Positions 1 through 6,878 of a stretch of DNA of 39,232 bases are shown one piece after another. The stretch's first letter is position 1. Each line of letters begins with the position of its first letter. Origin of the DNA: Bacteroidales bacterium (GTDB lineage Bacteria > Bacteroidota > Bacteroidia > Bacteroidales > VadinHA17); NCBI GenBank assembly GCA_012514255.1, contig JAAZAP010000325.1, positions 1-39,232 of the forward strand, given 5' to 3'. Under the pieces are notes generated by a model. That model worked only from the letters and a program-made list of their open reading frames with translations. It searched no databases and was not told the DNA's origin. The position numbers and the translations under genes were made by a program.

Positions 1-715
1 GCTGAGCGATGTCACCCATGGTAAACATGCATGCCTTCTGCAGCCGTCTGGCTTTTCCCGGGCCGATCTGCCAGAAGTCGGTCAGTGGTTTATGCTCCCA
101 GAGCAGAAACTTATAAGAATCCTCGTTCAGCTCCGCGATCCGGACGCCATCCTTATCAGCAGGTTGCTTCTTGGCTACGATATCCATCGCAACTTTAGCC
201 AGATACAGGTTTGTCCCGATCCCGACCGTCGCTGTGATGCCGGTGGTTCTCAGCACCTCCCGAATCATGGTGATTGCCATCAGATGAGCCGGATTGGTGC
301 CTTGCTTCTCAGCCTCTTTGCGGTAGGCATGCAGGTAAGCCGTACAGTCGATGAAGCACTCATCGATGGAGTACACATGCACGTCCTCCGGAGCCACATA
401 GTGGAGATAGATTCCGTAGATCTGTGCGGAAATCCTTTCGTACTCCGCCATCCTCGGGACGGCAATAATGTAATCAACCTTCGTATGGTGCTGCGCTTCG
501 TACAGCCGGATCGCCTGCTTGGCCTCAAAAAGTCGGGGACGGCTGGGAACTCCCTTGGCCTTCAGGGAAGGAGAGACAGCCAGGCAGATCGTCTGATCGG
601 ACCGGGACGGATCTGCCACAAGCAGGTTTGCCTTCAGCGGATCCAGTCCCCGATGGACACATTCTACAGAGGCATAGTATGACTTGAGGTCAATGCAGAT
701 ATATGTCCTCTCCAT
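1..715 (-). CDS. Y-family DNA polymerase (UmuC/DinB-like), 3' end cut by window
   Basis: This is an error-prone translesion polymerase of the Y family; 238 codons are visible and the C-terminal part lies beyond the window. The start is read back from the ATG at 713-715, just after the stop of the preceding gene (718-720). The N-terminus carries the family signature DLKSYYASVEC (catalytic Asp, steric-gate region), followed by YSIDECFID with the second pair of catalytic acids, and a helix-hairpin-helix-like stretch (WQIGPGKARRL) near the window edge. It is the last visible gene of the LexA-led operon, so damage-induced expression together with the repressor is likely. UmuC-like polymerases are common passengers of Firmicutes ICEs. 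Whether it is closer to Pol IV or Pol V cannot be settled from the fragment. Confidence 0.9.
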   Translation of the reverse strand, partial: MERTYICIDLKSYYASVECVHRGLDPLKANLLVADPSRSDQTICLAVSPSLKAKGVPSRPRLFEAKQAIRLYEAQHHTKVDYIIAVPRMAEYERISAQIYGIYLHYVAPEDVHVYSIDECFIDCTAYLHAYRKEAEKQGTNPAHLMAITMIREVLRTTGITATVGIGTNLYLAKVAMDIVAKKQPADKDGVRIAELNEDSYKFLLWEHKPLTDFWQIGPGKARRLQKACMFTMGDIAQ

Positions 716-717
716 AA

Positions 718-1002
718 TCAGATACCAGGGTGATCTGTGCGGACCCTTTTTTGATACAGCTTCAGCCGTCTGTGCCGCATGGTCCTGAACAGCGCCGTGT
801 CGATTGTTTCGTCAAACTTGCATTTCCTGCACTTCACGCGGATCAGATAATGCTCATGACCGTAGACGTCCAACATATAAAATCCGCAGCTCGGGCAGCG
901 AATCGTCCGGAGTTCCTGAGACTCCGCCAGTTTCCTGGACTGTTCCAGCTTATACTGAAGATCCGGGCCGGCTGTTACATGACGTTCAATTACTGCCTGC
1001 AT
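718..1002 (-). CDS. small zinc-ribbon protein, unknown function
   Basis: This 94-residue protein has two CxxC knuckles (CPSC and CRKC) about 25 residues apart, as in a zinc ribbon, and a basic C-terminal tail (RTMRHRRLKLYQKRVR). A GTG nine bases further upstream overlaps the Shine-Dalgarno GGAGG (1011-1015), so the ATG at 1000-1002, with 8-base spacing, is the better start. It overlaps the end of the ImmA-like gene by 17 bases and ends two bases before the polymerase start, which points to translational coupling. I do not recognise a named family. A nucleic-acid-binding role alongside the Y-family polymerase is only a guess from the zinc ribbon and the basic tail. Confidence 0.7.
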   Translation of the reverse strand: MQAVIERHVTAGPDLQYKLEQSRKLAESQELRTIRCPSCGFYMLDVYGHEHYLIRVKCRKCKFDETIDTALFRTMRHRRLKLYQKRVRTDHPGI

Positions 1003-1729
1003 GCAGCTCACCTCCGTATCTTAGCCCCTCATGCAGGTATTCCTCAACTGGCCTGCGCTCAAACAAATCCAGCTCGCTCAACCGCGTATGGAAAGCTGTA
1101 AACGACACTCCCAGTGTATCGGCCATCTTTTGGATCAACAGCTTCTGATCCTGAGAGAGAATGCCGTCATCATAAAGGATTACCTTCCTGGAATTGTTGT
1201 GACGCTTCAGGACACGGGCAACCAGGAAAGCCGGCATCAGAAAGCAGGCTGCCGCCCGGTTTGTAAAGCACTCGTTGATTGACAGCATCTCCTTCAGCAT
1301 GTCCTGGGTATATCTCATCTCAGGATCAAACTCACTATGGAAGGCAGCTGCCGGACTTGTCTGAAGGGGAATGTGTCTCCCCAGAACATCATGCGCACCT
1401 TCATGCGCGATAGAGAAACGCCTCCTTGCGCTCTCTTTCTGATTCAGCAGATATTTCTCAATGACTGCCGTTCTTGCCGGGAACACGACCTGCTCTACTT
1501 TGTTTCCTCTCCGGACCAGTAACGGTCTTTTCCCGTCTGACAGAAACCCAACCCTTCCGGGATCCGGTTCTGCAAAGGTTTCATAGACGATTGGAACCCC
1601 CAGATACTCTTGGACAAAGGCTTCAATATCTACGCACATCACATTGGTATAATGCTTGCTTTTGAAGAAGTCCTTGATCATGGCTTCACAGAGGTTCTCG
1701 ATCTCGTCGTTCGTTGTGAATCTCTTCAC
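986..1729 (-). CDS. ImmA/IrrE-family metallopeptidase
   Basis: This 247-residue protein is likely a Zn-dependent protease of the ImmA/IrrE (COG2856) family. The zinc motif HEGAH is at residues 109-113 in SIAHEGAHDVLGRH. ImmA proteins cleave the element's repressor to derepress ICEs such as ICEBs1, and IrrE/PprI does the comparable job in the Deinococcus damage response. Sitting two genes downstream of a LexA-type repressor, this one may cut that repressor or act in the same damage response. The start is the GTG at 1727-1729, 8 bases after AAGGAGG; the GTG three codons upstream would overlap the Shine-Dalgarno sequence. The 60 or so C-terminal residues end in ERRPVEEYLHEGLRYGGE and are not recognised. 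Confidence 0.82.
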   Translation of the reverse strand: MKRFTTNDEIENLCEAMIKDFFKSKHYTNVMCVDIEAFVQEYLGVPIVYETFAEPDPGRVGFLSDGKRPLLVRRGNKVEQVVFPARTAVIEKYLLNQKESARRRFSIAHEGAHDVLGRHIPLQTSPAAAFHSEFDPEMRYTQDMLKEMLSINECFTNRAAACFLMPAFLVARVLKRHNNSRKVILYDDGILSQDQKLLIQKMADTLGVSFTAFHTRLSELDLFERRPVEEYLHEGLRYGGELHAGSN

Positions 1730-1745
1730 TGAGAACACCTCCTTG

Positions 1746-1970
1746 TCAAGCCATCACGTACCATGCGTGACCAGCTCTGTATATATATTTTTCCGCACTA
1801 CCGATAAAAACCGTGTAGCGAATTCCTTCAAACTCCCCATCGAGCGAAACACAGCTGTGGATCACTCTGTCAATATTCCAAATACGACCATCAGCCCAGG
1901 AGATGGTTAAGGGCACGACCTCTCCGTTTTCCAGCCGTTCGCTGTCAACCTGCACATAAACCTTTTTCAA
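1746..1970 (-). CDS. small conserved ICE protein of the LexA/polymerase operon
   Basis: This is a 74-residue protein if it starts at the TTG at 1968-1970 (then reading KKVYVQVDSERL). An alternative TTG at 2016-2018 would give 90 residues but lies inside lexA. I prefer the shorter form because relatives I recall in ICEs of this type begin with M-K-K-V-Y-V. The body alternates strands and turns (ISWADGRIWNIDRVI, IRYTVFIGSAEKYIY, HAWYVMA), suggesting a small beta-sheet domain. Its function is unknown. It lies between the LexA-like repressor and the ImmA-like protease, in the same orientation. Confidence 0.65.
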   Translation of the reverse strand: MKKVYVQVDSERLENGEVVPLTISWADGRIWNIDRVIHSCVSLDGEFEGIRYTVFIGSAEKYIYRAGHAWYVMA

Positions 1971-1989
1971 CTTGCCCCTCGCATTTCCG

Positions 1990-2607
1990 TCAGAGCTCCT
2001 TGATGACGTGTTTGGCAACGCCCTGCACTACGAGCTCGTTGACTAGGATTCTTTTCCCCGGATACACCTTTTCGTTGGCATATTTCAGAATCACTTTCTT
2101 ACTGCGCTTATCGATGCCGCCATACACCTTCAGAGTATTCTCGTTGTTCTCATCCAGGGCGACCACGATATCTCCTACCTCACAGTCCGGCTGCTTTTTG
2201 ATCAGCACAAGGTCTCCATCAGAGATGTTTTCATCCTCCATAGAGTCTCCGACCGCGCGAAGGAGATAAAACTCACCTTTGCCGAAGAGTGCTTCCGGAA
2301 GGCTGACGTACATCTCTACCTGGGCTTCCTCAGTCTCCGGATCACCGCAGCGGATGCTGCCGACCAGGGGAGCTGAGAAATACCCCGTCTGTGTCTTGGT
2401 GATCTTCGGAAGGTCAGTAATCTCACCGTTTTCGTAGGACAGCATCCCTCGTTTATCCATTTCCACGAGATAGTTGTACCCGCTGGCAGGAGAGATGCCC
2501 ACTGCGGTAGCAATCTCCCGGGTGGTAGGCGTTGAATGATGCTGCCTGTAATAATCTCCGATGTAGTTGCTGATCTGCTCCATGAGTTCCATACTCTTGC
2601 TGCGCAT
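1990..2607 (-). CDS. LexA/S24-type self-cleaving repressor
   Basis: This 205-residue protein has an N-terminal winged-helix DNA-binding domain (about 1-65, TPTTREIATAVGIS recognition region) and a C-terminal S24 peptidase domain. The catalytic serine is S122 in AVGDSME and the lysine is K160 in ENTLKVY. The expected self-cleavage bond falls in SIRCGDP, Cys87-Gly88, where LexA usually has Ala-Gly. The start is the ATG at 2605-2607, 8 bases after CGAGG. LexA and its ICE relatives repress SOS-type genes until RecA filaments trigger self-cleavage. Here it heads the run with the ImmA-like protease and the Y-family polymerase and probably controls them and itself through the palindrome in its own leader. 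Confidence 0.92.
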   Translation of the reverse strand: MRSKSMELMEQISNYIGDYYRQHHSTPTTREIATAVGISPASGYNYLVEMDKRGMLSYENGEITDLPKITKTQTGYFSAPLVGSIRCGDPETEEAQVEMYVSLPEALFGKGEFYLLRAVGDSMEDENISDGDLVLIKKQPDCEVGDIVVALDENNENTLKVYGGIDKRSKKVILKYANEKVYPGKRILVNELVVQGVAKHVIKEL

Positions 2608-2636
2608 ATTCAATACCTCGCTTTCGGGTTTTATCT

Positions 2637-2651
2637 TAAGCAGATTGCTTA
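2637..2651. promoter_or_regulatory. 15-bp palindrome, likely LexA-like operator
   Basis: This is a perfect palindrome with 6-base arms TAAGCA / TGCTTA around GAT, just downstream of the predicted transcription start of the lexA-like gene. Its position suits an autoregulatory operator. It does not match the B. subtilis LexA box (CGAACnnnnGTTCG), so the element's repressor may have its own specificity. Confidence 0.5.
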
Positions 2652-2659
2652 CGATAGCT

Positions 2660-2687
2660 ATTATACATGGGAATTCTGAAAACGCAA
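2660..2687 (-). promoter_or_regulatory. sigma-A type promoter of the lexA operon
   Basis: Read on the minus strand, a -35 TTGCGT (2682-2687) and a -10 TATAAT (2660-2665) are separated by 16 bases. The lexA-like start lies about 50 bases downstream, with the 15-bp palindrome in between. Confidence 0.65.
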
Positions 2688-2720
2688 TAGGTTACAAAGC
2701 GGTTTCATGACCACAGGGTC

Positions 2721-2746
2721 ACGTTGACGGTTGCAGGCGTCAACGT
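2721..2746. repeat. inverted repeat; left copy of cargo-flanking direct repeat
   Basis: Perfect 9-base arms ACGTTGACG / CGTCAACGT surround an 8-base loop. The 21 bases at 2723-2743 recur, with 18 of 21 identical and in the same orientation, at 20970-20990 on the far side of the cargo operon. The copy lies between the lexA promoter and the cargo terminator. Confidence 0.6.
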
Positions 2747-2750
2747 AAAA

Positions 2751-2788
2751 CAAGAGGCCTCAGGACATCTCTGTCCTTCGACCTCTTG
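2751..2788 (-). terminator. terminator of the BREX cargo operon
   Basis: A hairpin with arms CAAGAGG / CCTCTTG, an internal mismatch and a second stem GGACA / TGTCC around TCTC is followed on the minus strand by TTTTA. It starts 26 bases after the stop codon of the AAA+ gene, so it probably ends the long leftward operon. Confidence 0.65.
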
Positions 2789-2813
2789 ATTATATGATTG
2801 CTCAACTTCACCC

Positions 2814-4199
2814 TTAGATGGTTTTGTTAGCGATGGCAGCCTCTTGCAGATCACTCAAAACTATCGTCATATATTCTTCGCGTGTAACCGTGTCGAGAAT
2901 CGATGCCAGTCTATTTGCCCTGGCCTTAATCACCTTCTCAAAGAAATTCCGCACATCTCGGCCGTTGGCGTAATCATCAGCCCGGTTCTTGTACATCAGC
3001 GTAAAGTGCTGTGTCAGATACTCATCGCACTCATCCGTAAGTGAAAGACCTTGTTTCTTACACTGGAACAGAAAAATCTGTTTTAGTTCCTCCGGCGTAT
3101 AATCCTCGAAATTGATAAACTGATTAAAACGAGACTTTAGGCCAGGGTTGGAGGCAACAAACTCTCTCATCAAATCTGGGTAACCCGCAACGATGACGAT
3201 AAAGTCATCCCTGTGATCCTCCATCGCTTTCAGGATAGTATCGACAGCTTCCTGGCCGAAGTCAGTTTCTCCTTTCCCGTGTGTCAGAGAATAGGCTTCG
3301 TCAATGAACAGTATTCCGCCCATAGCCTTGTCTATTACTTCCTGAGTCTTAATGGCGGTTTGACCGACATATCCTGCAACTAAGCCGCCGCGATCAACTT
3401 CAACAAGCTGGCCGGTTGATAGAACTCCTAGGCATTTATAAATCTTTGCCAAAAGCCGCGCAACCGTAGTTTTGCCAGTGCCCGGATTCCCAAAGAACAC
3501 AAGGTGGAGCGACAGTGGGGGAAGCTTTTCACCGAATTCTTCGCCCTTTTTCTGAACTTTGATCAAGTTTATTATCTGCTGTACTTCTTGCTTGACAGCC
3601 TTCAGCCCAATCAGGGAGTTCAGATTTTCAAGCAATTCTTCAAGTGATTCTTCCGGCTCATTCTGGTCTGAAACATCAGACGAGGTTTCATCAGGCTTTG
3701 CCTCTGTATCTCTCTTTGTGGATACACTTGATTTTTCTTGCTGTGAAGTCTCTTTTCGGCTTGAAGCAGCAGGTGCCGCTTCTTTGACATAGTCGTTCAT
3801 CAGCTTGATTTGCTCAGTGACAGCTGCGATCCCAACATCTTTTCTATCAAACTGGCTGGACGAGTAGTATCTTCCAAGCACTAAGAAGAAAGAGATGATT
3901 GTATTTGCGAACAGATCGCCTTTTGCCGATGTTTTCGCATCGATTTGTGCCATTATTTTCAGAGAATGAGGAATATTCCCAGATGGGTTAGTCTGGAGAG
4001 CTGTAGATGGATACTTACCGTTCAGGTAGACCTTGTTGAAATAATCATACCGCTCATCGCTATTAGCTGTAGACACAGAAGAGATAAACGAATAAATATC
4101 TCCTACAAAAGCCTGTACTACCGGCGTTCCTGTACGTTTTTCAACTGCTTCGCATGAGGCAAGCGCTTTGCCTAATGCGTTTTTAACATCAATATCCAT
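2814..4199 (-). CDS. AAA+ ATPase, CbbX/SpoVK-like
   Basis: This 461-residue protein has a C-terminal AAA+ module of the CbbX / stage V sporulation protein K type. Walker A is GNPGTGKT (237-244) and Walker B is ILFIDEAY (D300, E301), followed by the pore-type region and an arginine-containing stretch (GLKSRFNQF). The first 140 residues form a separate, unrecognised helical domain, joined by a charged, Ser/Glu-rich linker (about 145-185). Such ATPases remodel or unfold partner proteins, and here the partner is unknown. It is the last gene of the cargo operon, 15 bases after the 333-residue gene, and is followed by a terminator. Since Rubisco-type substrates are not in play, I infer an effector or remodelling role in a defence module. 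The ATPase family call is firm; the role is not. Confidence 0.85.
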   Translation of the reverse strand: MDIDVKNALGKALASCEAVEKRTGTPVVQAFVGDIYSFISSVSTANSDERYDYFNKVYLNGKYPSTALQTNPSGNIPHSLKIMAQIDAKTSAKGDLFANTIISFFLVLGRYYSSSQFDRKDVGIAAVTEQIKLMNDYVKEAAPAASSRKETSQQEKSSVSTKRDTEAKPDETSSDVSDQNEPEESLEELLENLNSLIGLKAVKQEVQQIINLIKVQKKGEEFGEKLPPLSLHLVFFGNPGTGKTTVARLLAKIYKCLGVLSTGQLVEVDRGGLVAGYVGQTAIKTQEVIDKAMGGILFIDEAYSLTHGKGETDFGQEAVDTILKAMEDHRDDFIVIVAGYPDLMREFVASNPGLKSRFNQFINFEDYTPEELKQIFLFQCKKQGLSLTDECDEYLTQHFTLMYKNRADDYANGRDVRNFFEKVIKARANRLASILDTVTREEYMTIVLSDLQEAAIANKTI

Positions 4200-4214
4200 A
4201 GCATCCCTCTGTTA

Positions 4215-5216
4215 TCATGCAACCGCAACACGAAGTATTTCCGCGCAAGCATCTAATGGGACATCCGCCTCTTTCAGAGCAGATTCTATTTCTTGCTGTG
4301 CTTCCTCGCTTGTCTTATGCATAACCACACTGAACAGATCCTGATCATCAATAGCAATAATCATTGCCTGATTATCTTCAACATCCTGCTTAAGACTCCT
4401 AATCTGGTCATAGAAATTGATGTAGAAGCAGTCGTTTTCTACGGTATTAAGTCCAATTTCAAATACACCATAGTCCTGGATGGTATCTATGAAAGCAGGC
4501 GATGATAGTCTGTCAAAAACGGCAACCCAATTATCATGATCCATGTGCCACCGGTCCCCGTCACCGATAGCGTCTTTGTTCTCAAAGTAGTATGTTTCAT
4601 CAAAATAGCGTATGGAAACACTGAACATCTGAGCCAAGGAAAGAATTGAAAATAACAACTCCTCTCTGTTAGTGGAAATGCCTGCAAGGAAGATGTCAAT
4701 AAGCAGGCCAAGAACATTGTACTCGCCAGCGACCAATTCTCTCATTTGGTCTTCTGTATAATAGCTCTGCTTTTTCCTGCAATCGAGCATATTGGAGTGT
4801 TCAGATAAGATCTTTTTAAACTCATAGTTAGCATGAATTGCTTCGCCTTGTTTATATACAGCGACGATCTCGGCAATCTGGGCACTCATTTTATCGAGTT
4901 TTGCATACATGATAGCAAAGCCCACACATGTAGCGCAGAGATTCAATCCACTCAAAACGAGATTAAGCTTGTTCAGCTTGGAAACGCTGTTCAGCATCTT
5001 CAAGCTTTTCTCACTTAAATTGTTATTCTTATTGAGGATATTGATGGCTTGCTGAACCTTTTCTGAAACCTCGTTCTGCTGGAGTTGATCTAGGGCAATT
5101 TTCTGAAAGGTCTTAAACTTCTTATTCTTACCCCTTAAGGCTATTTCCATTATACCTTTATCGTTTAGGAATCTACGCAGCTCATCTAATGTCTGTATGT
5201 TTATTACGTTAGCCAT
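4215..5216 (-). CDS. unknown protein with internal hydrophobic segment (cargo module)
   Basis: This 333-residue protein is not recognised. Residues 1-85 are charged and probably helical. A hydrophobic stretch at about 86-105 (LVLSGLNLCATCVGFAIMYA) could be a membrane helix or a buried hairpin and is followed by an amphipathic helix (KLDKMSAQIAEIVAVY). The remaining two thirds are acidic (for example GDGDRWHMDHDNW and RSLKQDVEDNQ) and look soluble. It lies between the 209-residue protein (1-base gap) and the AAA+ ATPase (15-base gap), so the three are probably co-translated and may form one complex. A membrane-acting effector is possible from the hydrophobic segment, but this is inference only. 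Confidence 0.72.
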   Translation of the reverse strand: MANVINIQTLDELRRFLNDKGIMEIALRGKNKKFKTFQKIALDQLQQNEVSEKVQQAINILNKNNNLSEKSLKMLNSVSKLNKLNLVLSGLNLCATCVGFAIMYAKLDKMSAQIAEIVAVYKQGEAIHANYEFKKILSEHSNMLDCRKKQSYYTEDQMRELVAGEYNVLGLLIDIFLAGISTNREELLFSILSLAQMFSVSIRYFDETYYFENKDAIGDGDRWHMDHDNWVAVFDRLSSPAFIDTIQDYGVFEIGLNTVENDCFYINFYDQIRSLKQDVEDNQAMIIAIDDQDLFSVVMHKTSEEAQQEIESALKEADVPLDACAEILRVAVA

Positions 5217-5217
5217 A

Positions 5218-5847
5218 TCAGTATTCTCCCACTATCTCTTTACTCTTCATGTAGTAAAACATGATGACAAGCAGAATAAACGTACTTCTATCAGATGTGT
5301 ATGGATCCTTTGTCTCAAACTTCGGTTTCTTCCCAAGCAATACGGTTTCTTTTCTTAAAGCTTCAATAGTCTTGGTTAGATTAATCCCATTCATTGATAA
5401 GTTGAAGTCATCTATTTCTTTGCAGTTGTTTTGAATAATCGCAGCATAAAGACAAAGCATTATCCGGGTATAATCAAGTAATCCATGTTTTGTCTCTTTG
5501 TTGTTTTTTCTCAGGAAGCAAGCCTTCTCATAATACTTTCTTGCGCGAGGAGTAGGAGGTGTAGGTTTGTTTTTCCTTGGCTTTGGTTCTTTTGCAATCC
5601 GCTCGCCAACCACAGAATCTAAATCTGCAGTATATTTTTCTACAGCTTTCTCAAACGGCTTTCCCGTTTTGAGTTCAATTTTCTCGAAGTAGTCGCACAG
5701 CTTCTCTGCCAGAACAGGAACTGTCAAGTCATCCTTCTGAGCTATAGATAACGGCAAATACTCATCAACAAGAATATCGCGACATTCATTGAACAAGCCC
5801 GTATCAAGATTAGTAATTGTTGTCTGCACGAAGCCAGCACAGCTCAT
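5218..5847 (-). CDS. unknown 209-residue protein (cargo module)
   Basis: Not recognised. The start is the ATG at 5845-5847, behind a GGGGAGGGAAGG Shine-Dalgarno region; an in-frame start 30 bases upstream would place this inside the coding sequence. The middle is lysine/proline-rich (KEPKPRKNKPTPPTPRARK, about 88-108), like a flexible linker. The N-terminal half is helical and acidic, and the C-terminus holds a hydrophobic run (STFILLVIMFYYM) near the end. The WYL gene stops 17 bases before this start, and the 333-residue gene follows after one base. Conserved tight spacing with the 333-residue and AAA+ genes suggests a three-gene unit. Confidence 0.7.
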   Translation of the reverse strand: MSCAGFVQTTITNLDTGLFNECRDILVDEYLPLSIAQKDDLTVPVLAEKLCDYFEKIELKTGKPFEKAVEKYTADLDSVVGERIAKEPKPRKNKPTPPTPRARKYYEKACFLRKNNKETKHGLLDYTRIMLCLYAAIIQNNCKEIDDFNLSMNGINLTKTIEALRKETVLLGKKPKFETKDPYTSDRSTFILLVIMFYYMKSKEIVGEY

Positions 5848-5863
5848 AACCTTCCCTCCCCAT

Positions 5864-6841
5864 TTAAAGCCCTTCAACTACTTTCAGGACCATTTCTTTA
5901 TACTTTTCCTTCACTTCAACTGGCCCGTTGATCACGACATCCCCTTCAAAGCCGAACACCCAGCTAAAGAAGACACTGCTGACCACGACATCCACCTCAA
6001 CACGGAAGTTCTCCATGTCATAGCAGTAGGTGGTGACGTCCTTACCGAACTTGTCGAGGATCGCATCCATCAGATCGTTCTTACAGATGAGATCCACCGT
6101 CGTGTAGTCGGTTCCGTACATTCGGAAACTTGTCTGGAGATGTTTCTCGAAATCAAAGCCTGCCGGGAAGGGAAGAGCATCTTCCTCCAGAATATCCGGA
6201 CGCCTCATGATCCGGTCCAGGCGGAAGGTCCCGACGCGCTTGCCGTTATCAAAGACGCCAACCATGTAATAGAAGTCGCCGTTCCAGACGAGCCGGTGAG
6301 GGCTGAAAATGAACGGTTTCCCTTCGTTGCGCAGCTTTGGCTCCTTGCGGACATCGTACTTGAAGTACAGAAAGGAAATCTTTTTTCCGGCGTTGATAGC
6401 CTCGTTGATTCCGTCAATAATCAGGTAAATGCTCTCGTTATCGTATTTGATGCGGCCTTCTGGGGAGATATTCCGTTTCAGGATCTCGGCCTGATTCTGG
6501 CCGGCCATCTTCGAGAGCTTAGCCACCAGTTCCTCACTCTTTTTCTTTGTGATGAACTTGGAGGATTCTACTGCGTCGATCAGAAGCTTCAGTTCTGCAA
6601 CGTCGTACTCTCGACTAATCAGGTTGTAGCGCTTCTGCGCAGACATCACTTCCTGGATTTCCATGCCAAAAGAGCGTAGGGCTGCCACATCGGCAGGAAT
6701 TGTTTGCCGGTGCGCTTTGATACCATACTCCTTTTCGAGGATCTCCATCAATTGTGCTGTCGTGAGATAATGATCCTCATCGGTTCGTTCAAATAAGATT
6801 TTAGCCAGATATAACGGGCGAAGTTTCGGGTCTTTGTCCAT
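5864..6841 (-). CDS. WYL-domain transcriptional regulator
   Basis: This 325-residue protein has an N-terminal winged helix (about 1-65, LTTAQLMEILEKEYGIKAHRQT), a WYL domain around 145-245 (KKISFLYFKYDVR, FSPHRLVWNGDFYYMVG, FRLDRIM) and a C-terminal WCX-like extension. WYL proteins sense ligands or nucleic acids and often regulate defence systems; BrxR of other BREX loci has the same architecture. The start ATG follows CAGGAGG. It sits in the operon between the cysteine desulfurase and the three unknown genes. Its GC content is clearly higher than that of both neighbours (one 60-base line counted by hand at 63%, against 33% and 47% in flanking genes), which suggests separate acquisition. A related WYL fragment lies at 30800-30952. 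Confidence 0.9.
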   Translation of the reverse strand: MDKDPKLRPLYLAKILFERTDEDHYLTTAQLMEILEKEYGIKAHRQTIPADVAALRSFGMEIQEVMSAQKRYNLISREYDVAELKLLIDAVESSKFITKKKSEELVAKLSKMAGQNQAEILKRNISPEGRIKYDNESIYLIIDGINEAINAGKKISFLYFKYDVRKEPKLRNEGKPFIFSPHRLVWNGDFYYMVGVFDNGKRVGTFRLDRIMRRPDILEEDALPFPAGFDFEKHLQTSFRMYGTDYTTVDLICKNDLMDAILDKFGKDVTTYCYDMENFRVEVDVVVSSVFFSWVFGFEGDVVINGPVEVKEKYKEMVLKVVEGL

Positions 6842-6878
6842 TTACAAAGTGGCCTCCTGTAATGCACGAATAAAAGGT

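Noticed and set aside
5789..6679. Plus-strand open frame of 296 codons opposite the WYL regulator
   Set aside because: The WYL protein on the other strand has clear domain motifs and a Shine-Dalgarno sequence; the antisense product resembles nothing.
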